A stretch of DNA of 16,617 nt, taken from NCBI GenBank assembly GCA_041890515.1, contig JASDWX010000077.1, positions 1-16,617 of the forward strand, written 5' to 3'. A program made the translations under genes and the position numbers. The DNA is from Colwellia_A sp041890515 (GTDB taxonomy: Bacteria; Pseudomonadota; Gammaproteobacteria; Enterobacterales; Alteromonadaceae). How positions within the stretch are numbered: the stretch's first letter is position 1; each line of letters opens with the position of its first letter. Under the pieces are notes generated by a model. The model had not been told where the DNA came from. It worked only from the letters and a program-made list of their open reading frames with translations, and searched no databases. This document shows, piece after piece, positions 7,623 to 14,154 of this stretch.

Positions 7623-9089
7623 TTATTTACCGTCACTGGCAAGTGCCGCAGACAAGATACTTTTAAGTTGGCCGCGCAAAACTTGAATATCGTCTTGCTG
7701 TTTGGCGTAGTCGCTTAATAACTCTTGTGGATCGTGACTGATCACTTCACCAACGTGCGGGTTTTTAATATCAAGATTGAAGTTACGAGCAATTATATCG
7801 TCAATGCTTACTTGCCATGCTTGTTCGGTTTCAACGCGTGAAGAAAAACCGTCTTTCTCTGTTCCCCACCAGTCTATTTCAGTTTGAAATTCTTCAAATT
7901 TCATTGGTTTAGTTTTGTTGTAGTTCTTAACTCCTGCTGGATACGGGTGTTCGTAAAACCACACTTTTTGGGTTGGCTGACCTTTAGTGAAGAACAGTAT
8001 GTTGGTTTTAATACCCGTGTATGGATTAAACACACCGTTAGGTAAACGTATTATGGTGTGTAGGTTGCATTCTTCGGTTAATAACTTTTTAATTTTAGTT
8101 TTTACACCTTCACCAAACAATGTGCCGTCAGGCAAAACAACTGCGGCTCGGCCGCCATCTTTCAATATCTCAATTATCAACTGTAGAAACAAATCAGCTG
8201 TTTCACGGGTACGGGTTTCAGTTGGAAAGTTCTTTTCAATACCGTCTTCTTCTGTACCGCCAAATGGGGGGTTAGTGATAATAACGTCTAACTCTTCATC
8301 CCAGCTTGAAAGCGGCTTGTTTAAGGTATTGCCATGTTTAACTTGTACGGGTACTTCTATGCCGTGTAATAGCATATTGGTAGTACATAAAAGATGTGGT
8401 AATTGCTTTTTCTCAACACCATGAATTTGTTTTTGTAGGGTTTGGTGATCGGTCGCTGTTTTTACATAGTTGTTTTTAACATGGTCAAACGAACAAGCTA
8501 AAAAGCCGCCGGTGCCGCATGCTGGGTCCATTATACTTTCGCCTAGTTTAGGGTCGACTCGGTCAACAATAAAGCGGGTGATGGCACGTGGAGTATAGAA
8601 CTCACCTGCGTTACCGGCGCTTTGTAAGTCTTTTAATATTTGTTCGTATAAATCACCAAACAGGTGACGCTCTTTTGAATCAGTAAAATCAATTTCATTT
8701 AGCTTGTTGATCACTTGGCGTAATAGCGTGCCGTTTTTCATGTAGTTAAAAGCATCGCTAAAGGCTTCTCGCACTACATAACCACGTGGATTAAGGTTTA
8801 TTGGTGCGGTTAAGTTTTTAAGATCGGTAAACAGTTGGTCGTTAACAAATTCTAATAATTCGTCACCGGTGATGCCTTCATTGTCTTGTGCCCAGTTACG
8901 CCATAAATACTGTGTTGGTATTGGCTCTTGATAGTTTTCAAGTTCAAACTCTAAGGCTTCTTCTTGTGCATCAAATATTTTAAGGAAAAGTAACCAAGAC
9001 ATTTGCCCTAATCGTTGGGCATCGCCGTCTACACCGGCATCTTTACGCATAATATCTTGAATGGATTTGATTACTGAACTGACCGACAT
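7623..9089 (-). CDS. hsdM: Type I restriction-modification DNA methyltransferase subunit HsdM (type IB)
   Basis: This 488-residue N6-adenine methyltransferase uses S-adenosylmethionine and, with HsdS, marks the host recognition site; with HsdR it forms the restriction complex. A helical amino-terminal domain (about 1-155) is followed by AGEFYTPR (161-168, motif X), MDPACGTGGF (187-196, the SAM-binding motif I) and ITNPPFGG (271-278, the catalytic NPPF motif IV). All key residues are intact. Length agrees with EcoAI-type HsdM (about 489). The ATG is preceded by AAGAGAAG a few bases upstream and lies 9 bases after the HNH gene ends. The gene is richer in G+C than the three genes downstream of hsdS (row 8521-8580 has 30 of 60), which suggests a separate origin for that tail. 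Confidence 0.97.
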   Translation of the reverse strand: MSVSSVIKSIQDIMRKDAGVDGDAQRLGQMSWLLFLKIFDAQEEALEFELENYQEPIPTQYLWRNWAQDNEGITGDELLEFVNDQLFTDLKNLTAPINLNPRGYVVREAFSDAFNYMKNGTLLRQVINKLNEIDFTDSKERHLFGDLYEQILKDLQSAGNAGEFYTPRAITRFIVDRVDPKLGESIMDPACGTGGFLACSFDHVKNNYVKTATDHQTLQKQIHGVEKKQLPHLLCTTNMLLHGIEVPVQVKHGNTLNKPLSSWDEELDVIITNPPFGGTEEDGIEKNFPTETRTRETADLFLQLIIEILKDGGRAAVVLPDGTLFGEGVKTKIKKLLTEECNLHTIIRLPNGVFNPYTGIKTNILFFTKGQPTQKVWFYEHPYPAGVKNYNKTKPMKFEEFQTEIDWWGTEKDGFSSRVETEQAWQVSIDDIIARNFNLDIKNPHVGEVISHDPQELLSDYAKQQDDIQVLRGQLKSILSAALASDGK

Positions 9090-9098
9090 GGACTTCTC

Positions 9099-9566
9099 TT
9101 ATTTTAAATTTGTTTGTTTAATTTGCACAACCACTAGGGAGTAACAAGCATTTATTTTATCAAAAGCACTTTGTAACTGCTCTTGCTGTTCGTTTGTTAT
9201 TGTTGGTGAGCCTGAATGTAGCTCAAACCAGGATATTATTTTATCGTAACGCCGTTTATATTTTTTCGATTTAGCATCATACTTAGTTGCTAGGAATTCT
9301 TCCCAAGGCATTTCACGTTTTTCATCACCATTGCATGTTGGGCAAGTTAAAATGAGATTGCAAAGGCGGTTACTTCCACCCTCAGATTCTGGTATTACGT
9401 GGTCAATATGTGCTTTACGTTCATTAGGGTTTAAGCTACTACCACAATAAGCACAGCTATTTTCAAAATGCTGCCAAATAACGGTTTTATCAGCCTTAGT
9501 TATTTTAGGGTCAACTAATGCTTTTAAACTCTTCTTAATTGCATTTATTGCTTGTGAAGGCGTCAT
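9099..9566 (-). CDS. Small HNH endonuclease encoded between hsdR and hsdM
   Basis: This 155-residue protein has a classic zinc-stabilised HNH fold: CAYC (38-41), then HIDHVIPESEGG (53-64) with the catalytic His pair region, N70 in RLCNLIL, and CPTC (75-78) completing the four-cysteine zinc site. HNH nucleases nick or cleave DNA and occur in restriction enzymes, homing endonucleases and phage defence. The flanks (1-37 and 90-155) are basic and helical, with a lysine-rich KSKKYKRRYDK segment (99-109) that could bind DNA. Its ATG shares a base with the hsdR stop (TAATG), with AAGG about 7 bases upstream, so its translation is coupled to hsdR. Such a gene is not part of a canonical hsdRMS set. 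It may be an accessory nuclease working with the type I system or an inserted passenger; the sequence does not decide. Confidence 0.85.
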   Translation of the reverse strand: MTPSQAINAIKKSLKALVDPKITKADKTVIWQHFENSCAYCGSSLNPNERKAHIDHVIPESEGGSNRLCNLILTCPTCNGDEKREMPWEEFLATKYDAKSKKYKRRYDKIISWFELHSGSPTITNEQQEQLQSAFDKINACYSLVVVQIKQTNLK

Positions 9567-12001
9567 TAACCAACCTTATTAGAATATAACTCGGTTTCTA
9601 ACTCGGTAATCGCTTGATCATATCCTTTTCTGTTACCGAAGGCTTGCTTTGCTATCTCCATAGGCTTGCCCATTTGATCAAATGGCTGAACTTTAAGCAC
9701 ATGAATACTTTCTATCTCGGTTACGCCTGCATCGGCATATTTATCAAGCAGGGCATTGAGTACTGTTTGTGCTTGCTCAGAGTATTTAGTAAAGTAATTA
9801 CGTTTTTTAACGTTATTAGCACGCTCTTTACGCGTTAATGGTGGTTGGTCAAAGGCAACATGACATATCAGGTCAAACGGGTCGAGGTCTTTGCTTATAT
9901 CGTCTTCTAGTGCTTGCCAAATAACACCTTCGTTGGCTAATTCATCAATAATGGTTTGTTTACGTTCGCTAGCATTCCACTTACGGGTAAAGTCATCAAG
10001 TGAGGTAAATTGCTTTTGAATAGTTTTACGGGTGTAGTCTTTGAACGACTCGGTAACAAGTTTGCCGTCGGTGTCGTAATACTGCACACGCTCAGCCATT
10101 TTTTTAACTTTAACGCCTGAAACTAGGAATTTGATAAAACGTTTTTCGTCTTCATCTTCGCCCCAATCGCTATTAATTTCGCCGTCACCTTGGTTATCAC
10201 CAGTTTCATAGTCTTGTTCTGGTTCGGTAACTGTATTATTAGCGGCTTCATTTGGGTCTACTTGTTCATCATCACCAGTAAGTTCATCAATAAATGAATC
10301 GTTTTCATCGTCAATAATATCTTCAGGTTTAGACACCATTACTTTAACGGCTTCGCCATCAAACTTTTCATCGGCGAACAGCTCTGTTGCTTTTTTGAAG
10401 TCGAGAATGGTAAACCAAAGCTTATTATATCTGTCGTCAATACGAGTACCGCGACCAATGATTTGTTTGAACTTGGTCATCGATTGAATGTTTTGATCAA
10501 GCACAACGAGTTTACAGGTTTTAGCATCAACACCCGTGCTCATTAATTCAGAGGTAGTGGCAATAACCGGATAAGCTTTTTTCGGATTAATAAAGTTGTC
10601 TAACTGCGCTTTGCCTATTTCGTCATCACCGGTTATTTTCATCACGTACTTTTCATTTTTAGCGACTTGTTTAGGGTTTAAGTTAACCAAGGCGCGGCGC
10701 ATACGGTCAGCGTGATCAATATCGTTACAAAAGACGATGGTTTTAGCCATTGGATCAGTGCGTTCTAAATAACTGGTAATGGTTTGTGCCACCAGCGTTG
10801 TACGTTCGTCGATGACTAAGGTGCGATCAAAGTCTTTTTGGTTGTAAATGCGATCATCAATGAGTTCACCTTGTTTATCAATTTGCCCTTTTGTGGGACG
10901 CCAGCCTTGTAAATCAACATCAATATCAACACGTACTACTTTATAAGGTGCTAAGAAGCCATCTTCAATGCCTTCTTTAAGTGAATAGGTGTATACCGGC
11001 TCACCAAAGTAGTCGATGTTCGATACTTCTTCAGTTTCTTTGGGTGTTGCAGTTAAGCCAACTTGAGTCGCTGCGCTAAAGTATTCTAGTATTTCGCGCC
11101 ATGCGCTGTCTTCACTCGCACTGCCACGATGGCACTCGTCAATAATGATAAGGTCGAAGAAGTCTTTATCGACTTGTTTGTAAGCCTTTTGGCTTTCTTC
11201 AGGGCCGGTTAATGCTTGGTAAAGTGCAAGGTGGATCTCAAAAGCAGGGTCGACTTTTCGTTTAGTCACTTTGGTCATGGCTGAGCCAAAAGGTAAGAAG
11301 TCATTATTTTTTGATTGATCGACTAATATATTACGGTCGGCTAAAAACAGAATGCGCTTCTTCTGGCGAGATTTCCATAAGCGCCAAATAATTTGAAAAG
11401 CGGTATAGGTTTTACCAGTGCCAGTAGCCATTACCAGTATGATACGGTTTTGCCCGTTAGATACGGCTTCAATGGTTTTATTGATCGCTTGCAGCTGATA
11501 ATAACGCGGCGCTTTGCCACTGCCATCATCATGATAGTCTGGTGTAATTAACGGTAGCTGTGCTGCTGTAAAACCGCGATAAGCACAATACTTCTGCCAT
11601 AGTTGCTCAGGCGTTGGAAAGTCTGAAAGCTCTATGCGTGTTTCAAGTTGTGCTGGGTTAGTTTTATCATGAAAAATAAAGCCATCGCCGTTTGAGGCAA
11701 AGATAAATGGCACTTCTAGCAATCGAGCATAATCAAGCCCTTGCTGCATACCCTTGCCTATTTCATGTTTATTGGCTTTGGCTTCAATAACAGCCAGTGG
11801 CATATTAGGTTTATGGTAAAGAACAATGTCAGCGGATTTAACGGTTTTCCGCACGCCGAGTTGGCCGCGAACAATAACCTTGCCGTCACGTAATTTAACT
11901 TCTTGGCGAATTTGCTTCATCAGATCCCAACCAGCGCTTTGCACTGCGGGCATGATAAATTTGCTGATGATGTCGGTTTCGCTGAGCTTCTTTTTGTCCA
12001 T
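9566..12001 (-). CDS. hsdR: Type I restriction endonuclease subunit HsdR (EcoAI/EcoEI-like)
   Basis: This 811-residue motor and nuclease subunit, with HsdM and HsdS, translocates and cuts unmodified DNA using ATP. The amino-terminal nuclease domain has SADIVLY (57-62, D58), VIEAKANK (71-78, E73 and K75) and QQGLDYAR (86-93), matching the PD-(D/E)XK arrangement of HsdR proteins. The SF2 motor follows: MATGTGKT (191-198, Walker A), IIDECHRGS (287-294, a DECH Walker B), LTATP (316-320, motif III) and QIIGRGTR (513-520, motif VI). A very acidic stretch (about 556-640) links the motor to the carboxy-terminal domain of EcoEI type. Length matches type IB HsdR, not the ~1,000-1,200 residues of the IA and IC groups. 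AAAGGA about 8 bases upstream supports the ATG, which is 3 bases after the recombinase stop. It appears intact. Confidence 0.97.
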   Translation of the reverse strand: MDKKKLSETDIISKFIMPAVQSAGWDLMKQIRQEVKLRDGKVIVRGQLGVRKTVKSADIVLYHKPNMPLAVIEAKANKHEIGKGMQQGLDYARLLEVPFIFASNGDGFIFHDKTNPAQLETRIELSDFPTPEQLWQKYCAYRGFTAAQLPLITPDYHDDGSGKAPRYYQLQAINKTIEAVSNGQNRIILVMATGTGKTYTAFQIIWRLWKSRQKKRILFLADRNILVDQSKNNDFLPFGSAMTKVTKRKVDPAFEIHLALYQALTGPEESQKAYKQVDKDFFDLIIIDECHRGSASEDSAWREILEYFSAATQVGLTATPKETEEVSNIDYFGEPVYTYSLKEGIEDGFLAPYKVVRVDIDVDLQGWRPTKGQIDKQGELIDDRIYNQKDFDRTLVIDERTTLVAQTITSYLERTDPMAKTIVFCNDIDHADRMRRALVNLNPKQVAKNEKYVMKITGDDEIGKAQLDNFINPKKAYPVIATTSELMSTGVDAKTCKLVVLDQNIQSMTKFKQIIGRGTRIDDRYNKLWFTILDFKKATELFADEKFDGEAVKVMVSKPEDIIDDENDSFIDELTGDDEQVDPNEAANNTVTEPEQDYETGDNQGDGEINSDWGEDEDEKRFIKFLVSGVKVKKMAERVQYYDTDGKLVTESFKDYTRKTIQKQFTSLDDFTRKWNASERKQTIIDELANEGVIWQALEDDISKDLDPFDLICHVAFDQPPLTRKERANNVKKRNYFTKYSEQAQTVLNALLDKYADAGVTEIESIHVLKVQPFDQMGKPMEIAKQAFGNRKGYDQAITELETELYSNKVG

Positions 12002-12004
12002 GAT

Positions 12005-12565
12005 TTAATCCTTTAATTCTTGGTTTAACGCTTTATTTAAAGTGGGGCGACTTACGGAAAAATGTATAGCAACTTCAGCTTTAGTAACTTCAGGATCAAG
12101 TAACATTGCTTTTGCTTTTTTTACATCTGATAAAGATAATTTCACTTTACGCCCACCTTTTCTACCTCGTGCTCTTGCAGCGTCTAGACCTGCTTTTGTT
12201 CGCTCTGAAATTAATCTACGTTCAAATTGAGCAATAGAGCCAATCATATGAAAAGCTAGCTCACCAACGGCAGTTGTAGTATCAATACTTTCATTTAAGC
12301 TTATAAACTGCACCTGCTCGGACTTAAAACTATCTAAGAGTTCTATTAAGTCTTTTAAGCTTCTACCAAGCCTATCAAGTCGTTGGACAACAATAACATC
12401 CCCTTTACGTAATGCATCAATCATACGATCGAGTTCTGGACGTGACTTTGATCTACCACTATATTTTTCGCGATAAATTCTTTCACATCCAGCAGCTTCT
12501 AGCTCGTCAATTTGAGCATTATCAGATTGCTCATCAGTACTAACTCTCGCGTAACCTATTTTCAT
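12005..12565 (-). CDS. Serine recombinase of the resolvase/invertase family
   Basis: This 186-residue protein is a small serine recombinase. GYARVSTDEQ (4-13) contains the catalytic S9 and R7; YSGRSKSRPELDRM (35-48) and VVQRLDRLGRS (59-69) are the conserved active-site segments; FERRLISERTKAGLDAARARGR (114-135 region) is the E-helix and arm; and a carboxy-terminal helix-turn-helix (about 160-181, VTKAEVAIHFSVSRPTLNKAL) binds DNA. Its length is that of Tn3-type resolvases and Gin/Hin-type invertases. Such enzymes resolve cointegrates or invert DNA between short sites. It is unusual here because it is the first gene of the restriction operon, 3 bases before hsdR, with no transposase in the window. 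No good Shine-Dalgarno sequence precedes the ATG. It may be a transposon remnant, an invertase, or a stabilising resolvase. Confidence 0.9.
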   Translation of the reverse strand: MKIGYARVSTDEQSDNAQIDELEAAGCERIYREKYSGRSKSRPELDRMIDALRKGDVIVVQRLDRLGRSLKDLIELLDSFKSEQVQFISLNESIDTTTAVGELAFHMIGSIAQFERRLISERTKAGLDAARARGRKGGRKVKLSLSDVKKAKAMLLDPEVTKAEVAIHFSVSRPTLNKALNQELKD

Positions 12566-12721
12566 TTAACAACCATAAACAAAGGAGGGTTTATTTTACG
12601 TAGAAAACTTTACGGGTTTATTTACATTAAAACAAGGTGTTTACTGTAAAAATTTTGTAATGGTAAAACGTAAACAAAATGGCCGTTTTATTTACAGCTG
12701 TTATTCATAGTTTTAATGATG
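12566..12721. promoter_or_regulatory. Upstream region with clustered TTTAC/GTAAA motifs; likely operon promoter and recombinase sites
   Basis: The 156 bases upstream of the recombinase hold many copies of TTTAC or its complement GTAAA, including the 11-bp palindrome TTTACTGTAAA (12640-12650) and further half sites near 12594-12598, 12609-12613, 12620-12624, 12662-12674 and 12700-12704. Serine recombinases usually act at and repress from repeated sites next to their own gene, so this is a reasonable res-like or operator region. The promoter of the whole eight-gene operon should lie here or beyond the N gap. I see only weak matches to sigma-70 boxes on the minus strand, for example TTTACA followed at 18 bases by TGTAAA. 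With 12732-12875 it makes up the gene-free stretch around the gap. Confidence 0.4.
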
Positions 12722-12731
12722 NNNNNNNNNN
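12722..12731. other. Assembly gap (10 Ns)
   Basis: Ten undetermined bases. A run of exactly ten is a common placeholder for a scaffold join, so the true length and even the adjacency of the two sides are uncertain. The recombinase upstream region (left) and the orphan gene (right) should not be assumed contiguous. The 144 bases that follow (12732-12875) show no gene. Confidence 0.95.
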
Positions 12732-12875
12732 GGACTACTCCATGATTAGCTTAAGGAATGTTTTTTTCATTATAGCTTTCCTTTTAAAACATGAACCTAT
12801 GATTTAATTCATTGCTATTTAGTAAGACTGCCGTTAAAGTTTTAGACTTAATTATATTTATTTTAAAGGACAACT

Positions 12876-13115
12876 ATGACTACTGAACTAAACCATGTTG
12901 CAGAAAAAATATTGAAAATATTTCTTGATGTAGAAAATGTATCACCAGATTACTATAAAGAAAAAGAAGTACGTTTAACGGAATGTAAAAACATATATGA
13001 AGCACTTGAGTATTCAATTCACTTAAAAGGTGAAAAGAGAGAAAGATTTGCAAAAGAGATAGATGTATCAATGGAAGATCTTGAGGCAACATATCGTGTA
13101 TTAAGAAACATATAG
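12876..13115 (+). CDS. Small hypothetical protein (79 aa)
   Basis: A short, complete gene with a good ribosome binding site (AAAGGA at 12865-12870, five bases before the ATG). The product is charged and apparently all-helical, with an amino-terminal helix (NHVAEKILKIFLDVENV), a KEKEVR segment and a carboxy-terminal EIDVSMEDLEATYRVLRN. I see no membrane segment, signal peptide or known motif. I do not recognise the family. It stands alone on the plus strand between the gap and the convergent XRE repressor gene. It could be a small regulator or part of a toxin-antitoxin pair whose partner lies in the gap, but nothing in the sequence shows this. Confidence 0.65.
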   Translation: MTTELNHVAEKILKIFLDVENVSPDYYKEKEVRLTECKNIYEALEYSIHLKGEKRERFAKEIDVSMEDLEATYRVLRNI

Positions 13116-13167
13116 CCTACGCACAATGAAGATAGTTCTACTTACCAAGGAAAAGCTCTGAATAGTG

Positions 13168-13184
13168 CACAATTGACGATTGTG
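13168..13184. promoter_or_regulatory. Inverted repeat CACAAT-tgacg-ATTGTG
   Basis: Perfect 6-bp arms with a 5-base centre lie between the convergent 79-aa gene and XRE gene. No T run follows it, so it is more operator-like than terminator-like. No protein can be tied to it. Confidence 0.3.
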
Positions 13185-13289
13185 TATATCTTATTGTCCA
13201 TGAAAAATGTAAGTTATTGATATGAATTACAAATAACTCCATTTAAACTACAGTATGTGACGAATATAACTAAAACGCTTCAATATTTG

Positions 13290-13307
13290 AGCTAATCAAT
13301 ATTAGCT
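13290..13307. terminator. Hairpin overlapping the end of the XRE gene
   Basis: The perfect inverted repeat AGCTAAT-CAAT-ATTAGCT (7-bp arms, 4-base loop) includes the stop codon of the XRE gene. It sits between convergent genes and could serve either strand, but it is AT-rich and lacks a proper T tract, so a terminator role is tentative. Confidence 0.3.
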
Positions 13308-13528
13308 TTATGCTTCAGCCTTGAAGGCATTACTTCTTCAAATTTACAATTTAAGGCATTAGTAAGTTTGTATAAGGTTTCTAATTTTATATTAACCAAG
13401 CCTCGCTCCATTTTACCGTAATTACCTCTTTCGATACCTACATAGGCGGCAAAACTTTCTTGAGAGTAGCCAGAAGCCTTTCGTTTTAAGCGCAGCATTT
13501 CACCAAATTCTTTAACTAAATCACTCAC
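13292..13528 (-). CDS. XRE-family (Cro/C1-type) helix-turn-helix regulator
   Basis: This 78-residue protein is almost entirely a lambda-repressor-like DNA-binding domain. The stretch MLRLKRKASGYSQESFAAYV (11-30) gives helices 1-2, GIERGNYGKMERG (31-43) the recognition helix and turn, and KLETLYKLTNAL (48-59) the closing helices. There is no separate ligand domain. It starts at GTG (complement of 13526-13528), with AAGGGA about seven bases upstream. It is divergent from the operon that begins at 13630, with a 101-bp shared control region containing a strong promoter and small repeats. The natural inference is that it represses or tunes that operon and perhaps itself, as controller proteins do in many restriction and defence cassettes. 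Direct regulation is not shown by the sequence. Confidence 0.9.
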   Translation of the reverse strand: MSDLVKEFGEMLRLKRKASGYSQESFAAYVGIERGNYGKMERGLVNIKLETLYKLTNALNCKFEEVMPSRLKHKANID

Positions 13529-13546
13529 CGTATTTTCCCTTCAGGC

Positions 13547-13562
13547 AAAATGATTAGATTTT
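13547..13562. promoter_or_regulatory. Candidate XRE operator (inverted repeat AAAAT-GATTAG-ATTTT)
   Basis: A 5-bp inverted repeat with a 6-base centre lies just upstream of the -35 box of the plus-strand promoter and within the likely promoter zone of the XRE gene. A nearby GCAC-TAAA-GCAC direct repeat (13571-13582) overlaps the promoter spacer. Both are short and AT-rich, so chance occurrence is possible. Confidence 0.3.
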
Positions 13563-13566
13563 CATG

Positions 13567-13595
13567 TTGAGCACTAAAGCACCACGCCCTATAAT
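13567..13595 (+). promoter_or_regulatory. Sigma-70 promoter of the helicase operon
   Basis: TTGAGC (13567-13572, -35 box) is followed by a 17-bp spacer and a perfect TATAAT (13590-13595, -10 box). Transcription would begin near 13602 and give a leader of under 30 bases before the TTG start at 13630. Spacer length and the consensus -10 make this the best promoter in the window. Confidence 0.75.
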
Positions 13596-13629
13596 ACCCA
13601 TTATTATTTTAAATTGATCTGGATTTACT

Positions 13630-14154
13630 TTGAAATTAGACCCTTTAGTTGCTCAAATTATTGTCGCGAAAAATTTTGTTCACTTCACAACGAGCGATGT
13701 CCGATCAGCTTATTTGGTCTTAAAAAGTGACCATACTATAGAGCCTTCAATTCTTCGACGAAAGATATATGGTGAGCTTCTAAAGTTGGTAAAAAAAGGC
13801 TGGCTTAAAAAAATCATGTCAAAAACAAAAGGACTAACCCGTTTTAGTAAGACAGAATTTTTTGATGCTGAAGCAATAACATTGAAGACAAAATGTGAAG
13901 CAACTGACTCACTTAATGAATATGATGAAAAACAGAAGCAATTACTTGGTAAATTGAATCACTATAAAGCCGAACTGCTGTTGAATATAGGTGAATCTGA
14001 AGCATACAAAGAGCTTTATTCTGAGTTCCCTTACTTTGCTGATGAAATACAGCCGCAATACAATAAAGCTAGAGACAACAACACGAGAATACTAGGGAAG
14101 ATCAGAGCCATTGAAGGCTTACTTAAACAAGATAAACCATTAGAGAAAATATGA
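13630..14154 (+). CDS. Winged-helix/coiled-coil protein of unknown function (174 aa)
   Basis: I do not recognise the family. The amino-terminal ~78 residues look like a winged helix: alternating helices with TTSDVRSAYLVL (20-31), ILRRKIYGELLKLVKKGWLKKI (41-62) and a short KGLTRF wing (67-72). From about 96 to 168 the protein is strongly helical and charged, with likely coiled coil (EYDEKQKQLLGKLNHYKAELLL, region 97-118; NTRILGKIRAIEGLL, 151-165). The start is TTG at 13630; an in-frame stop at 13615-13617 excludes a longer version, and GGA seven bases upstream serves as ribosome binding site. Its stop overlaps the helicase start by 4 bases (ATGA), so it is probably made with the helicase and may be its DNA-binding or adaptor partner. 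That partnership is inferred from position. Confidence 0.75.
   Translation: MKLDPLVAQIIVAKNFVHFTTSDVRSAYLVLKSDHTIEPSILRRKIYGELLKLVKKGWLKKIMSKTKGLTRFSKTEFFDAEAITLKTKCEATDSLNEYDEKQKQLLGKLNHYKAELLLNIGESEAYKELYSEFPYFADEIQPQYNKARDNNTRILGKIRAIEGLLKQDKPLEKI

Noticed and set aside
7403..7666. Plus-strand open frame over the hsdS/hsdM junction
   Set aside because: Antisense to the well-supported hsdS start; its content is the complement of conserved coding sequence.
7987..8424. 145-codon plus-strand open frame inside hsdM
   Set aside because: It lies wholly antisense to a gene with all expected methyltransferase motifs, and its product has no family features.
12880..13092. Minus-strand 70-codon frame opposite the small 79-aa gene
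   Set aside because: The plus-strand gene has a good ribosome binding site and a natural composition; the minus product is Leu/Phe-rich as expected of a shadow frame.
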